Below, one piece after another: positions 37,181-44,988 of a stretch of DNA of 64,000 nt. Source of the DNA: Desulfonema magnum (GTDB taxonomy: Bacteria > Desulfobacterota > Desulfobacteria > Desulfobacterales > 4be13); contig NZ_CP061800.1 of assembly GCF_017377395.1 (NCBI RefSeq), positions 1,488,001 to 1,552,000 on the forward strand. Reading direction: 5' to 3'. Under the pieces are notes generated by a model that worked only from the letters and a program-made list of their open reading frames with translations, did not search any database and was not told where the DNA came from. The position numbers were made by a program, and so were the translations under genes. Position 1 is the first letter of the stretch, and every line of letters starts with the position of its first letter.

Positions 37181-37325
37181 TCAGTAGATCAAAAAGTTTC
37201 CGGATTGTGTGCGGGACAGCAAAGAAACCCGGCTTTTTTTTCAGGACGGGACGCTTTCCCGCCGGAAAAAGCCGGGTTTCTCCCCCGTCCGCCCTGTGAC
37301 AGCCTGAAAACTTTTCGATCTACTG
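37181..37325. mobile_element. MITE-like repeat B, copy 2
   Basis: 145 bp with terminal inverted repeats TCAGTAGATCAAAAAGTTTC and the complement of AAAACTTTTCGATCTACTGA, and inner hairpin AGAAACCCGGCTTTTTTTTC / GAAAAAGCCGGGTTTCT. It ends 42 bp upstream of the parvulin gene. Confidence 0.75.
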
Positions 37326-37367
37326 ATTGTACCATAACTCATAATTAATCTAAGGAGAAAAATCAAA

Positions 37368-38429
37368 ATGTGTGTAAAATTGGGAAGGTGTTTTTGGGCA
37401 GTTGTGACATTCCTGACGCTGGTGTGCTTTTCTTTGCCAGTAATGGCAGAAGAAAAAGAAGCTCCGGCCGATAAGGCCGCAGCCGTGGAAAAGAAGCCCT
37501 CGGCCGATAAGGCCGCAGCAGCGGAAAAAAAGCAGCCTTCGGACGATAAAATAGCGATGGTGAACGGTGTGGCAATCAGCCAACAGGATTTTGACAGAGA
37601 AATAGATTCAGTCCGACAGCGGATTCTCATGCAAGGGAAAAAAATTGATGATTCCATGGTTTCCGAAATGAAAAAGAATATCCTCGAAAGCCTTATTCAT
37701 CGGGAGCTGCTTTACCAGGAAGCTGAAAAAAGCGGGATCAAAATTGAAGCTGCTGCCATAGATGAGCAATTTGGAAATTGGAAGAAGCAAATCCCTGATG
37801 AAGCCCAGTTCAGAGACGTAATGAAAAAAATGAATCTCTCCGAAGAGATCATAAAATCCAATATCAGGCAACGGATGCTGGTTCAACAATTCATTGACAA
37901 ACAATTTGGTGAAAAACTTACGGTATCGGATGAGGAAATAAAAACTTACTATGATGCCCACCCTGAGCTTTTTAAAGAGTCTGAAAAAGTAAGAGCCAGC
38001 CATATTCTGATCAAGACTGACCCCAAGGGCGATGAACCCAAGAAAGCTGAGGCACTTAAAAAGCTTGGAGAGATTCAGCAAAAGCTGAAAAAAGGGGAAG
38101 ACTTTGCTGAACTTGCCAAAGCATCTTCAGAATGCCCCAGCAAAAAAAAAGGCGGAGACCTCGGCTATTTCGGGCATGGACAGATGGTCAAACCATTTGA
38201 AGACGCTGCTTTTGCCTTAAAAACAGGAGAAATGAGCGACATTGTTGAGACCCAGTTCGGATATCATCTGATTAAAGTTACCGATAAAAAAGCTGAAACA
38301 ATAACCGCTTATAATGATGTCAAAGACAGACTCGGGCAATATCTCAGGCAGGAAAAAAAGCTGAATGAAGTAACTTCATATAGTGAAAAACTGAAAGAAA
38401 AAGCTAAAATAGAGCGATTTCTGCAATAG
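37368..38429 (+). CDS. Periplasmic SurA/PpiC-type peptidyl-prolyl isomerase
   Basis: 353 residues. Signal peptide 1-27 (WAVVTFLTLVCFSLPVMA). A low-complexity linker follows in which APADKAAAVEKKP recurs in tandem. A SurA-type N-terminal chaperone region spans about 60-200 (VNGVAISQQDFDREI; FIDKQFGEKLTVSDEEIKTY). The parvulin domain (about 205-300) has VRASHILIKT, LAKASSECPSKKKGGDLGYF, MVKPFEDAAFAL and VETQFGYHLIKV. It should assist folding of exported proteins by proline isomerisation. AAGGAG precedes the ATG. It is followed by a heptamer array and moaA on the same strand. Confidence 0.92.
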   Translation: MCVKLGRCFWAVVTFLTLVCFSLPVMAEEKEAPADKAAAVEKKPSADKAAAAEKKQPSDDKIAMVNGVAISQQDFDREIDSVRQRILMQGKKIDDSMVSEMKKNILESLIHRELLYQEAEKSGIKIEAAAIDEQFGNWKKQIPDEAQFRDVMKKMNLSEEIIKSNIRQRMLVQQFIDKQFGEKLTVSDEEIKTYYDAHPELFKESEKVRASHILIKTDPKGDEPKKAEALKKLGEIQQKLKKGEDFAELAKASSECPSKKKGGDLGYFGHGQMVKPFEDAAFALKTGEMSDIVETQFGYHLIKVTDKKAETITAYNDVKDRLGQYLRQEKKLNEVTSYSEKLKEKAKIERFLQ

Positions 38430-38579
38430 TGATTTGTAATTGGTGATTGGTGATTTGTAATTGGTCATTAGGTCTGACCAATGACAACATATCAATAGTC
38501 AGCCACAAATGACCAATTACCAAATCACAGGTCACCAGTCACTAATCACGAAAAACCAATCATTAAGGACCAATCATCA
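38430..38579. repeat. 7-bp-period array between the parvulin gene and moaA
   Basis: Starts right after the stop codon: TGATTTG TAATTGG TGATTGG TG..., and after the centre AAATGAC CAATTAC CAAATCA..., so the halves are inverted copies able to form a long imperfect hairpin. It runs to the moaA ATG; one unit (TTAAGGA) supplies the only candidate ribosome site. Confidence 0.82.
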
Positions 38580-39569
38580 ATGAGTTTAACAGACAGATAC
38601 AACCGGAATCTTAATTACCTTCGCGTATCCGTTACAGACCGATGTAACCTGCGATGTATATATTGTTCTCCCCATAATCCTCTTCCTCTGCCCCATGAAG
38701 ATATTTTAACTTATGAAGAAATCCTGAGAATTATTCGGACAGGGGTGCGCCTCGGCATTTCCAAAGTCAGGATAACCGGAGGAGAACCGCTTGTCAGAAA
38801 AGGAATTTACAGTTTTCTGAAAGAATTAGGCAGAATTGAAGGAATTTCAGATATATCTCTTACAACTAACGGTGTTTTTCTTAAAGACAATCTCGAAAAA
38901 ATCAGATCCGCCGGTATAAAGAGATTAAACATCAGTATGGATACCTTAAACAGGCTAAGATTTAAAGAAATAACAGGCCGGGACAACTTTGACAAAGTCT
39001 GGGAAGGGATAATGTCAGCGCACGAAATGGGCTTTGATCCCATAAAAATTAATGTCGTGGTTCTCAACGGAATCAATGATGATGAATTAACAGAGCTTGC
39101 CAAATTATCTTTTTCATACCCTTTTCATATACGATTTATCGAGTATATGCCTATTGGAAATCAGAAATTGGAAGGCATCAATCAGGACCTTGAACTTCTT
39201 GCTCCGGATATTATGAAACGTATCAGCGTGCTGGGCATATTAAACCCCGTTGAAAATGGGATAAATGACGGTCCCGCAGATCGGTATCAATTTGAGGGGG
39301 CCAAAGGAGAAATCGGGCTTATACGTCCTTTAAGTCATCATTTCTGTTACAAATGCAACAGATTAAGACTGACAGCAAACGGTCATCTGAGAGCCTGTCT
39401 TTTGTCGGATAAAGAGGACGACATTAAAGGGCCGCTCAGGAAAGGATGTTCTGACAGCGAACTGGCTGATATCTTCCTGGAGGCTGTCAGACACAAACCA
39501 TTTGAACATCATGTAAGAGCCCGGCATTCTTCCGGGGTTTCAGGTCAGATGTCCGCCATCGGGGGATAG
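38580..39569 (+). CDS. moaA: GTP 3',8-cyclase, molybdopterin biosynthesis
   Basis: 329 residues, normal for MoaA. A radical-SAM enzyme that rearranges GTP on the way to cyclic pyranopterin monophosphate. The N-terminal cluster motif is CNLRCIYC in TDRCNLRCIYCS. Other landmarks are KVRITGGEPLVRKGI, DISLTTNG and KRLNISMDTLN. The second 4Fe-4S cluster, specific to MoaA, is carried by FCYKCNRLRLTANGHLRACL. The chain ends in the conserved Gly-Gly (MSAIGG) needed with MoaC. No other moa/mod gene is nearby. Its leader consists of the 7-bp-period array. Confidence 0.96.
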   Translation: MSLTDRYNRNLNYLRVSVTDRCNLRCIYCSPHNPLPLPHEDILTYEEILRIIRTGVRLGISKVRITGGEPLVRKGIYSFLKELGRIEGISDISLTTNGVFLKDNLEKIRSAGIKRLNISMDTLNRLRFKEITGRDNFDKVWEGIMSAHEMGFDPIKINVVVLNGINDDELTELAKLSFSYPFHIRFIEYMPIGNQKLEGINQDLELLAPDIMKRISVLGILNPVENGINDGPADRYQFEGAKGEIGLIRPLSHHFCYKCNRLRLTANGHLRACLLSDKEDDIKGPLRKGCSDSELADIFLEAVRHKPFEHHVRARHSSGVSGQMSAIGG

Positions 39570-39582
39570 TTTTAAATTGCTC

Positions 39583-39612
39583 TTGACAATTCCGGATCAA
39601 ATTCACTATTTT
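39583..39612 (+). promoter_or_regulatory. Sigma-70-type promoter for the gene at 39764
   Basis: TTGACA (39583-39588), 18-bp spacer, TATTTT (39607-39612), 14 bp beyond the moaA stop. The transcript would include repeat D and the short GTTTCAC-type heptamer run in its leader. Confidence 0.5.
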
Positions 39613-39634
39613 TTTGTATTTTGGAAATAAACTT

Positions 39635-39719
39635 CCGGAGTGCCAAACTTACAGTTTGGCACTGTCCCCGGATATCTTTGGCGGAGACACGCCTTGCCAA
39701 ACTGTAAGTTTGGCACTCC
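39635..39719. repeat. Inverted repeat D, copy 2
   Basis: Arms CCGGAGTGCCAAACTTACAG and the near complement; copy 1 is at 19269-19355. It lies inside an open frame that extends upstream of the real start of the next gene. Confidence 0.82.
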
Positions 39720-39721
39720 TT

Positions 39722-39749
39722 GTTTCACGTTTTACGTTTCAAGTTTCAG
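39722..39749. repeat. Short 7-bp-period run before the gene at 39764
   Basis: Four heptads GTTTCAC GTTTTAC GTTTCAA... directly before AGAGGAG, the ribosome site. It is the complement-type sequence of the GAAACTT array at 46875. Confidence 0.7.
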
Positions 39750-39763
39750 AGGAGATTTTTTTT

Positions 39764-41083
39764 ATGGGCAAACAAAGATATTATCTCACTGAGAATGACC
39801 ATAGCTATCTTATCAGGGTATTTCCAAATGCGAAAAAACTCTCCTGGTTTCAAGTTGAAGAAAACGGTTCTGAACTTTACTGCCATATTGATATTGATTT
39901 TGAAAATATTTCCAAAACAGATAAGGAAATCCTCGGCAAAGACTGTGACTCCTGTTTGGAAAAATTAAAACAGTATGTGCAATCGGCTCCCCCGGGTTCG
40001 GTTTCACCTTCTCCTAAAATTCTGCCATCTGAATCTGCCATTTTTGGTGTTGTAAAGAAAAAGAAGAAAAAAAGCATTCGACTGATCTTTGGCATTGCTT
40101 TTATTTGTGCGCTCGTCATTGCTGTTGGGAAATATCATATTGATGTTAAATCAAAAAATGAAAGTCCCGGAGCTTCGTCGGAAAAAAAGATCAATTTCAT
40201 GCAGCTGCTCCGAAAAAGTCTTAAAACCACTTCAGACGACGAAGAAACAGCTTCCCGGATCAGCGATATGCTGAGTCAGTGCCAGCAACATCTGAAAGCC
40301 AATCGTCTGACCACAGGCAACGGGGGGACTGCCCTGGAGTGTTACCGGTCAGTACTTACACATGATCCGAATAATACCGAAGCAATGGCAGGTTTGCAGA
40401 AAATAGAGATGAAGTATATCTTATGGGCAAAAGACGCGTTCCGCAATAAGAATTTTAAAAAAGTCCGTGAATATTTGGCAGGTTTGGACAGAGTGAACCC
40501 TGACTCGTCCGGTCTGGCCGAACTCAGACAGGAAATAGCAAAACTGGAAAAACAGAATCAGCCGGAAACGCATACGGAGATACAGGAACCCGTTCAAACT
40601 CATATTGCGGAAACCGAAAGCGTCAGTACTACTGCGGAAACTGAAACCGATAAAACTCAGATTGCCGCGCTTCTGTCAGAATGCCAGAACCATCTTAAAG
40701 CAAAACGCCTGACCAGCGGGAAAAGCGGCACTGCTTTGGAATGTTACCAGGAAGTACTCAGAGATGATCCTGATAATACGGAAGCTTTGGCAGGATTGCA
40801 AAACATTGAAATGCAGTATGTGCTGTGGGCGAGAAAAGCCCTTCGCAGAAAGAATATGAAAAAATTCCGTGCGTATTTGGCGAGTTTGGAAATGGTGAAC
40901 CCTGAATCATCAGCCCTTGCCGAACTCAGAAAAGAGATTGCCGCACCAAAAAAAGAACGTCCTGTAAAATCCTCGCCTCAGCCTGTAAAAGCGGATACCC
41001 GGCTACCTGCCTCGGGTTCCTCAAAAAATAAAAAGACTGAAGACCTTACGGAGATGTCTCTGGGAGTGGAATTCAACAGATAA
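39764..41083 (+). CDS. Single-pass membrane protein with duplicated TPR-like domain
   Basis: 439 residues starting MGKQRYYLTEND; AGAGGAG lies eight bases before this ATG. An earlier in-frame start at 39614 would translate repeat D and is rejected. Residues 1-100 are a cytoplasmic beta-rich region. A Lys-rich stop precedes a TM at about 108-127 (LIFGIAFICALVIAV). The rest contains one domain twice, about 130 residues apart: LLSQCQQHLKANRLTTGNGG ... LECYRSVLTHDPNNTEAMAG and LLSECQNHLKAKRLTSGKSG ... LECYQEVLRDDPDNTEALAG. Each copy resembles a TPR-like helical hairpin set. Function unknown; an envelope scaffold or regulator is plausible. Confidence 0.78.
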   Translation: MGKQRYYLTENDHSYLIRVFPNAKKLSWFQVEENGSELYCHIDIDFENISKTDKEILGKDCDSCLEKLKQYVQSAPPGSVSPSPKILPSESAIFGVVKKKKKKSIRLIFGIAFICALVIAVGKYHIDVKSKNESPGASSEKKINFMQLLRKSLKTTSDDEETASRISDMLSQCQQHLKANRLTTGNGGTALECYRSVLTHDPNNTEAMAGLQKIEMKYILWAKDAFRNKNFKKVREYLAGLDRVNPDSSGLAELRQEIAKLEKQNQPETHTEIQEPVQTHIAETESVSTTAETETDKTQIAALLSECQNHLKAKRLTSGKSGTALECYQEVLRDDPDNTEALAGLQNIEMQYVLWARKALRRKNMKKFRAYLASLEMVNPESSALAELRKEIAAPKKERPVKSSPQPVKADTRLPASGSSKNKKTEDLTEMSLGVEFNR

Positions 41084-41126
41084 TTTTGTATTATTATAAT
41101 CCAATTTGGTTTTTTCCCGGCATAAA

Positions 41127-41273
41127 ATTTTGGTTAAGAGAGGGATTTAAGATCAGGTGGCGAATTAATCCTTTTCTTATCCATAATCCGTGTATATCTA
41201 CATGGATTATGGTTAAGCAGGGATTTCGGGTCGGGTGGCGGAGCAATCCTTTTCTTATCTATAATCCGTGTAG
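41127..41273. repeat. Hairpin repeat E, copies 1 and 2
   Basis: Two adjacent ~70-75 bp elements (41127-41193, 41198-41273). Each has the pattern CTACATGGATTATGGTTAAG, then a centre GGTCGGGTGGCG, then the near complement CTTATCCATAATCCGTG. They border the upstream side of the first toxin-antitoxin operon. Confidence 0.82.
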
Positions 41274-41321
41274 AAGTTCGTCTGCCATCCGCTGATCATG
41301 TACATATAAGGAGGAGGTATT

Positions 41322-41588
41322 ATGATTTCTGTCAATATTGAAAAAGCTGCACTCAGCTTACCTCAACTGATTAATAGCACTTTGAAAAACTGCGAAGAAA
41401 CTCTTATTGTTTCCGATGTCGGTTCTGTCGTGATGATTGACCAGATCGAATGGGAAAACATTCAGGAGACGCTGAAACTTCTCCATGATGAGACATCACT
41501 GAAAGCCCTGCTTGAAGGGCACAAAGCCAGGGACCGGGGCATAAAACCGGATGCTATAAATCCTGATGAGGCATTTTATGACTTATAA
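41322..41588 (+). CDS. Phd/YefM-family antitoxin
   Basis: 88 residues: MISVNIEKAALSLPQLINST is the dimerising, DNA-binding N-terminal part of the Phd/YefM fold. VSDVGSVVMIDQIEWENIQE and the helical C-terminus follow, the latter expected to wrap around the toxin. A strong AGGAGG precedes the ATG. The gene overlaps the toxin gene by 11 bp. As in other yefM-yoeB pairs it should neutralise the partner and repress the operon. Confidence 0.85.
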   Translation: MISVNIEKAALSLPQLINSTLKNCEETLIVSDVGSVVMIDQIEWENIQETLKLLHDETSLKALLEGHKARDRGIKPDAINPDEAFYDL

Positions 41589-41850
41589 AATCAATATCCT
41601 GAAGAATGCAAATACGGATTTGGACTGGCTGAGGAAAAACGACAGAAAAAATTATTGCAAATGCTTCGATCTTGTCCGGGAAATTATGGAGCATCCGAGA
41701 GAGGGAACCGGAAAGCCGGAACGCCTGAAATACTTTGACAAAGAAGTTTACAGCAGGAGAGTCAGCCGGGAAGACAGACTTGTTTATACGATTTACGAAG
41801 ATATGAAAGAGATTGGCACCTCCTCATTTCGGAGGCATTACAGAAAATAA
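41578..41850 (+). CDS. YoeB/Txe-family mRNA interferase toxin
   Basis: 90 residues of RelE-superfamily fold. It contains LVREIMEHPREGTGKPERLK, YSRRVSREDRLVYTIYE and the C-terminal FRRHY; the family's catalytic Glu (IMEHP), Arg (SRRVSREDR) and terminal His-Tyr are kept, so the enzyme should be active. YoeB toxins cleave ribosome-bound mRNA. The ATG at 41578 lies inside the end of the antitoxin gene, and its stop codon overlaps the ATG of the third gene (TAATG). Confidence 0.87.
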   Translation: MTYKINILKNANTDLDWLRKNDRKNYCKCFDLVREIMEHPREGTGKPERLKYFDKEVYSRRVSREDRLVYTIYEDMKEIGTSSFRRHYRK

Positions 41851-42218
41851 TGACACAAAAATATGAGGAATTTTCAATCCCGGATGAACACATCATGTCT
41901 GAGATATTTGAGCAGGAACCCTCGGAAGCGTCACCGGAAGACGGGTTCTGGTGTTACGAAGTAACGGATGCCAACGGCATCACCCTGAGATTCTCATTCA
42001 GCCTGTTCGACAGATCGATTCAGACCACGCTCATGGTCAGCGGGCGGGAAATCCAGACGGTCTGTCAGGAAGGAGCCGTCTCCCTGACCCCCTTGTCAGA
42101 AAAGGGAAACAGAGGACTCAGAGGAAAATTTCAGTTCGGCACCGAGACTTCGACGCTTGAAATTCAACTGGTGCCTGAAATAAAAGTGAACTGGTCTGCT
42201 TTGCTGAATGAAAACTGA
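41850..42218 (+). CDS. Unknown third gene of the YefM-YoeB operon
   Basis: 122 residues, acidic, no signal peptide. It begins at the TAATG overlap with the toxin stop, so it is translated with it. It reads MTQKYEEFSIPDEHIMSEIF, GFWCYEVTDANGITLRFSFS, TTLMVSGREIQTVCQEGAVS and, near the end, STLEIQLVPEIKVNWSALLN. The beta-rich pattern is immunity-protein-like. I do not know a named family. Because yefM-yoeB operons normally have two genes, a tightly coupled third gene is unusual. It could be a helper, an extra regulator or a captured gene. Confidence 0.7.
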   Translation: MTQKYEEFSIPDEHIMSEIFEQEPSEASPEDGFWCYEVTDANGITLRFSFSLFDRSIQTTLMVSGREIQTVCQEGAVSLTPLSEKGNRGLRGKFQFGTETSTLEIQLVPEIKVNWSALLNEN

Positions 42219-42261
42219 CACTCCGGACAGGGCAAACCCGAACCGAAGGTTGCCGATGCTC

Positions 42262-42333
42262 ATCCGCACGGATTGTGTGTAAGAAAGGAATTTCCGACCG
42301 GGTGGCGAAACAATCCTTTTCTTGGTCATAATC
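42262..42333. repeat. Hairpin repeat E, copy 3
   Basis: CATCCGCACGGATTGTGTGT ... GACCGGGTGGCG ... TCCTTTTCTTGGTCATAATC. Separates toxin-antitoxin modules 1 and 2. Confidence 0.8.
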
Positions 42334-42366
42334 AGATAAGAACTGAAAAAAAGGGAGATAAAGACT

Positions 42367-42594
42367 ATGATTTTACACGCACAGGTGAATGAAGACGGCA
42401 CACTGAATGCCGAAATCCCCAAGTCATTATGGGGAAAGCGTGTGCTTATTTCCATAGACAGGGCCGTATCCTCCGAGTCCTCGGATTGGCAAAAAATATC
42501 AGAGATACTGGAGGAGGCTGACATGCTTAATTTTCCCCGCAGAAGCCATGACAAAATTCTTGCTGATCTGAGAGCCTTCAGGGAGACGGAATGA
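42367..42594 (+). CDS. Antitoxin of PIN module 2
   Basis: 75 residues: MILHAQVNEDGTLNAEIPKS resembles the N-terminal strand pair of AbrB-like or DUF-type antitoxins. The rest is helical (WQKISEILEEADMLNFPRRS). GGGAGA lies about nine bases before the ATG. The stop overlaps the start of the PIN gene (ATGA). No exact family name can be given; the assignment rests on position and size. Confidence 0.7.
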   Translation: MILHAQVNEDGTLNAEIPKSLWGKRVLISIDRAVSSESSDWQKISEILEEADMLNFPRRSHDKILADLRAFRETE

Positions 42595-43001
42595 AACTCG
42601 CATATACGGATTCCTCTGTGTGGATAACCCGCATCGAAGGTTTGCCAGCATACAGAAAGGCCATTGGAAATGCCTTAAAAGAACTTGGAAATTCAGAGTA
42701 TTCATTATGCATTTCCGAAGCGGTGCTGCTTGAAGTTCTGGTAAAGCCATACAGAGAGAACAACAACGAAATAATCAGAGTTTACCATAAACTCTTTGGA
42801 CAGCTCAGACTGCTGGAGAATTTTCCTGACATTTTCAAAGATGCCCTGATGGTGGCGCAGACGGAAAACCTGAAAGGCATGGATGCCCTTCATGTCTCCT
42901 TTGCGCTCCGTCACAAATGCAAATGCTTTGTTTCGACGGATCCGCATTTCAAAAATATCACAACTGTAACTCCGGTGTGGATAGATTTGGGAAGCATCTG
43001 A
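42591..43001 (+). CDS. PIN-domain ribonuclease toxin
   Basis: 136 residues. The four acidic positions of the PIN fold are visible: Asp in LAYTDSSVWI, Glu in CISEAVLLEVLV, Asp in LKGMDALHVSFAL and Asp in CFVSTDPHFKNI. It is a VapC-like metal-dependent RNase, probably silenced by the upstream antitoxin, with which it overlaps by four bases. Intact and of normal length. Confidence 0.85.
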   Translation: MKLAYTDSSVWITRIEGLPAYRKAIGNALKELGNSEYSLCISEAVLLEVLVKPYRENNNEIIRVYHKLFGQLRLLENFPDIFKDALMVAQTENLKGMDALHVSFALRHKCKCFVSTDPHFKNITTVTPVWIDLGSI

Positions 43002-43013
43002 CAAATTGCCGCT

Positions 43014-43155
43014 GCTCATCTGCATGGGGTTATTTGTAAGAGAAGGGGTTCCGGCCGGGTGGCGAAATAATCCTTTTACCATGAAAATAGATTTTCATCA
43101 TCAGGAGTGAAAAGCTGTTTTCATGGAAGTTTCTTATCCATAATCGTGTGGATCA
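43014..43155. repeat. Hairpin repeat E, copy 4, split by a repeat-A-like insert
   Basis: The left part (43014-43076) has TGCATGGGGTTATTTGTAAG ... GGCCGGGTGGCG ... ATCCTTTT. The expected right arm TTCTTATCCATAATCGTG resumes at 43131. The 53 bases between (ACCATGAAAATAGATTTTC ... TTTTCATGG) resemble a worn hairpin repeat A. Confidence 0.7.
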
Positions 43156-43311
43156 TCTACATGGATTGTGGTTAAGCAAGGATTTCAGGCCGGGTGGCAA
43201 AGTAATCCTTTTCTTATCCATAATCCGTGTGAATCTACATGGATTGTGGTTAAGCAAGGATTTCCGGTCGGGTGGCGAAGCAAGCCTTTTCTTATCCATA
43301 ATCCGTGTAGA
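43155..43311. repeat. Hairpin repeat E, copies 5 and 6
   Basis: Two nearly identical head-to-tail copies (43155-43231, 43234-43311) starting ATCTACATGGATTGTGGTTA. They lie between modules 2 and 3. Confidence 0.85.
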
Positions 43312-43392
43312 TGAGGGCAATTCGTGCAGAGGCACAGGGCGATCTGAGCCATTTTTATCGTTATCAACAAGGAAAAGAAAGGGGATATCAAA

Positions 43393-43590
43393 ATGCTGCA
43401 AACACCCCTGAGCAACCTTCAGATGGAGATTCTGGAATTATATTCGACAAATCTGGATGAAGACGAACTGAAGGAACTGAAAATAATATTGGCAAAATTT
43501 TGCGCAGACAAAGCCGTGCGGGAGGCGGATCGGCTCTGGGATGAAAGAAATCTGAGTGACCGGGATATGGAGAGATGGCTGAATGAGTAA
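43393..43590 (+). CDS. Antitoxin of PIN module 3 (orphaned)
   Basis: 65 residues, all helical: LQTPLSNLQMEILELYSTNL, ELKELKIILAKFCADKAVRE, WDERNLSDRDMERWLN. Such short proteins with WDE...N-type endings accompany COG1569-type PIN toxins. AAAGGGG stands before the ATG. The stop overlaps the start of the broken toxin gene, so the antitoxin is kept while its target is no longer full length. Confidence 0.75.
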   Translation: MLQTPLSNLQMEILELYSTNLDEDELKELKIILAKFCADKAVREADRLWDERNLSDRDMERWLNE

Positions 43591-43963
43591 TCTCAGAATC
43601 GTTCTCGATACGAACATCCTGCTGGTATCTGTCTCTTCAAGATCAAAGTATCATTGGGTATTTCAGAAAATCCTGAACGGGGCGTTTGAGATGTATCTCA
43701 CCAATGAGATTTTGGCGGAATAAGAGGAGATCATCGCATCAAAGTACAATGAGTTCGTAGCCGGGAATGTGCTTGGGGCATTGCTGAAGCTTCCGAATGT
43801 TCACAGACAGACAGTTTATTATCATTGGAATCTGATCAGCGCAGACCCGGATGACAACAAATTTGCAGACTGTGCGGTCAGTGCCAATGCCCATTATCTG
43901 GTATCAAATGACAGGCATTTCAGGGTGTTGGAAAAATCGCATTCCCTAAAACAGAAGTGTTGA
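43583..43963 (+). pseudogene. PIN-domain toxin interrupted by one in-frame stop codon
   Basis: The frame beginning ATGAGTAATCTC at 43583 reads MSNLRIVLDTNILLVSVSSR, then YLTNEILAE, a TAA at 43721-43723, and continues EEIIASKYNEFVAGNVLGAL, then ISADPDDNKFADCAVSANAH and LVSNDRHFRVLE to TGA 43961-43963. Homologues read ...EILAEYEEII, so the stop replaces a tyrosine codon (TAT/TAC to TAA). All four acidic PIN residues flank the stop. One base change would restore a 126-residue toxin. Either the toxin has been inactivated or there is a sequencing error. Confidence 0.85.
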
Positions 43964-43987
43964 CGACAGATGCTTTTGAAGCGATTT

Positions 43988-44063
43988 TCCACATGGGTCA
44001 TCTGTAAAAAGGAATTTCTGATCGGGTGTCGAAGTAATCCTTTTCTTAACCCTTATCCGTCCG
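43988..44063. repeat. Hairpin repeat E, copy 7
   Basis: TTCCACATGGGTCATCTGTA ... GATCGGGTGTCG ... AATCCTTTTCTTAACCC. More diverged arms; lies between modules 3 and 4. Confidence 0.72.
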
Positions 44064-44169
44064 GATGAGGACACCCACTCCATCCATAGGCACAAGGCGA
44101 AGCAGCACATAGCAACATGCGGATTTATTTTACAGGATGGTAGGATATAAAGAAAACAGGAGAAAAACA

Positions 44170-44391
44170 ATGAATTTGATGATTGAAGCCATATATGACG
44201 GAAAAGCGTTTCTTCCTGTGGAACCGCTTTTTCTGAGACCTGACACCAGGGTCAAAATTTCTGTGATGACCACGGAGAGCGAACAACCGGCATCCTTTCT
44301 GAAAGTCGCCCGCTCTCTTGAACTGGACGGGCCCGAGGACTGGTCTGCAAAACTGGATGAATATCTCTATGGCGACAAGAGGACCGGATGA
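44170..44391 (+). CDS. Antitoxin of PIN module 4, AF2212/DUF104-like
   Basis: 73 residues. MIEAIYDGKAFLPVEPLFLR is the beta-strand start of the AF2212/DUF104 small protein family that pairs with PIN toxins. The C-terminal part is helical (DWSAKLDEYLYGDKRTG). ACAGGAGAA stands before the ATG; an ATG 11 codons upstream is less likely. The stop codon overlaps the toxin start. Confidence 0.8.
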   Translation: MNLMIEAIYDGKAFLPVEPLFLRPDTRVKISVMTTESEQPASFLKVARSLELDGPEDWSAKLDEYLYGDKRTG

Positions 44392-44804
44392 TGCCGGAGA
44401 TATTTCTTGATACGTCCTATGCGATTGCCCTGTCTTCTAAAAGAGATCGTTTCCACAGAAAGGCACTCGAACTTGCCGAAAAGCTGGAGGCGGAGAAGAC
44501 GAAGCTGATCACCACGCGTCCTGTCATGCTGGAAATCGGAAATGCCCTGTCCGCCCTTCCTTACCGGTCATCGGCAGTTGCACTTCTGGATGCTTTGGAA
44601 GCCGACCCGAATGTGGGAATTGCGCCGCTGACGGAATCACTTTACATGCGGGGATTCGATCTCTTCCGCAAACGGCAGGACAAGACCTGGGGAATTGTTG
44701 ACTGCATATCATTTGTGGTGATGCGGGAACGAAAAATCACCGATGCCCTGACAACGGACGAACACTTCCGACAGGCCGGATTCAGAGTGCTTCTCAGAGA
44801 ATAA
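44388..44804 (+). CDS. PIN-domain ribonuclease toxin
   Basis: 138 residues. Acidic residues: Asp in EIFLDTSYAIAL, Glu in TRPVMLEIGNAL, Asp in WGIVDCISFVVM and Asp in DALTTDEHFRQAGF. All four are kept, so the RNase should be active. Two adjacent ATGs (44388, 44391) overlap the antitoxin end. Fourth module of the cluster. Confidence 0.87.
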   Translation: MMPEIFLDTSYAIALSSKRDRFHRKALELAEKLEAEKTKLITTRPVMLEIGNALSALPYRSSAVALLDALEADPNVGIAPLTESLYMRGFDLFRKRQDKTWGIVDCISFVVMRERKITDALTTDEHFRQAGFRVLLRE

Positions 44805-44988
44805 AAAGATTTGAAATTTATAAACAGAGCAAAATGATCATCTGAGGAGAAGGCCGTTGTTTTTGCGAGGACAAAATCTGTGCGGACAGATATCTCTGAC
44901 ACGGTTTCCGTATATGCGCCCATAGCGGCGTGATGCCTGAACGGCAGCAACGAGACTGAGAATCTGAATCGCAGATTTTCGCCGCCCG

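Noticed and set aside
39614..39763. N-terminal extension of the protein starting at 39764.
   Set aside because: It would translate repeat D and the heptamer run; a good ribosome site exists only before 39764.
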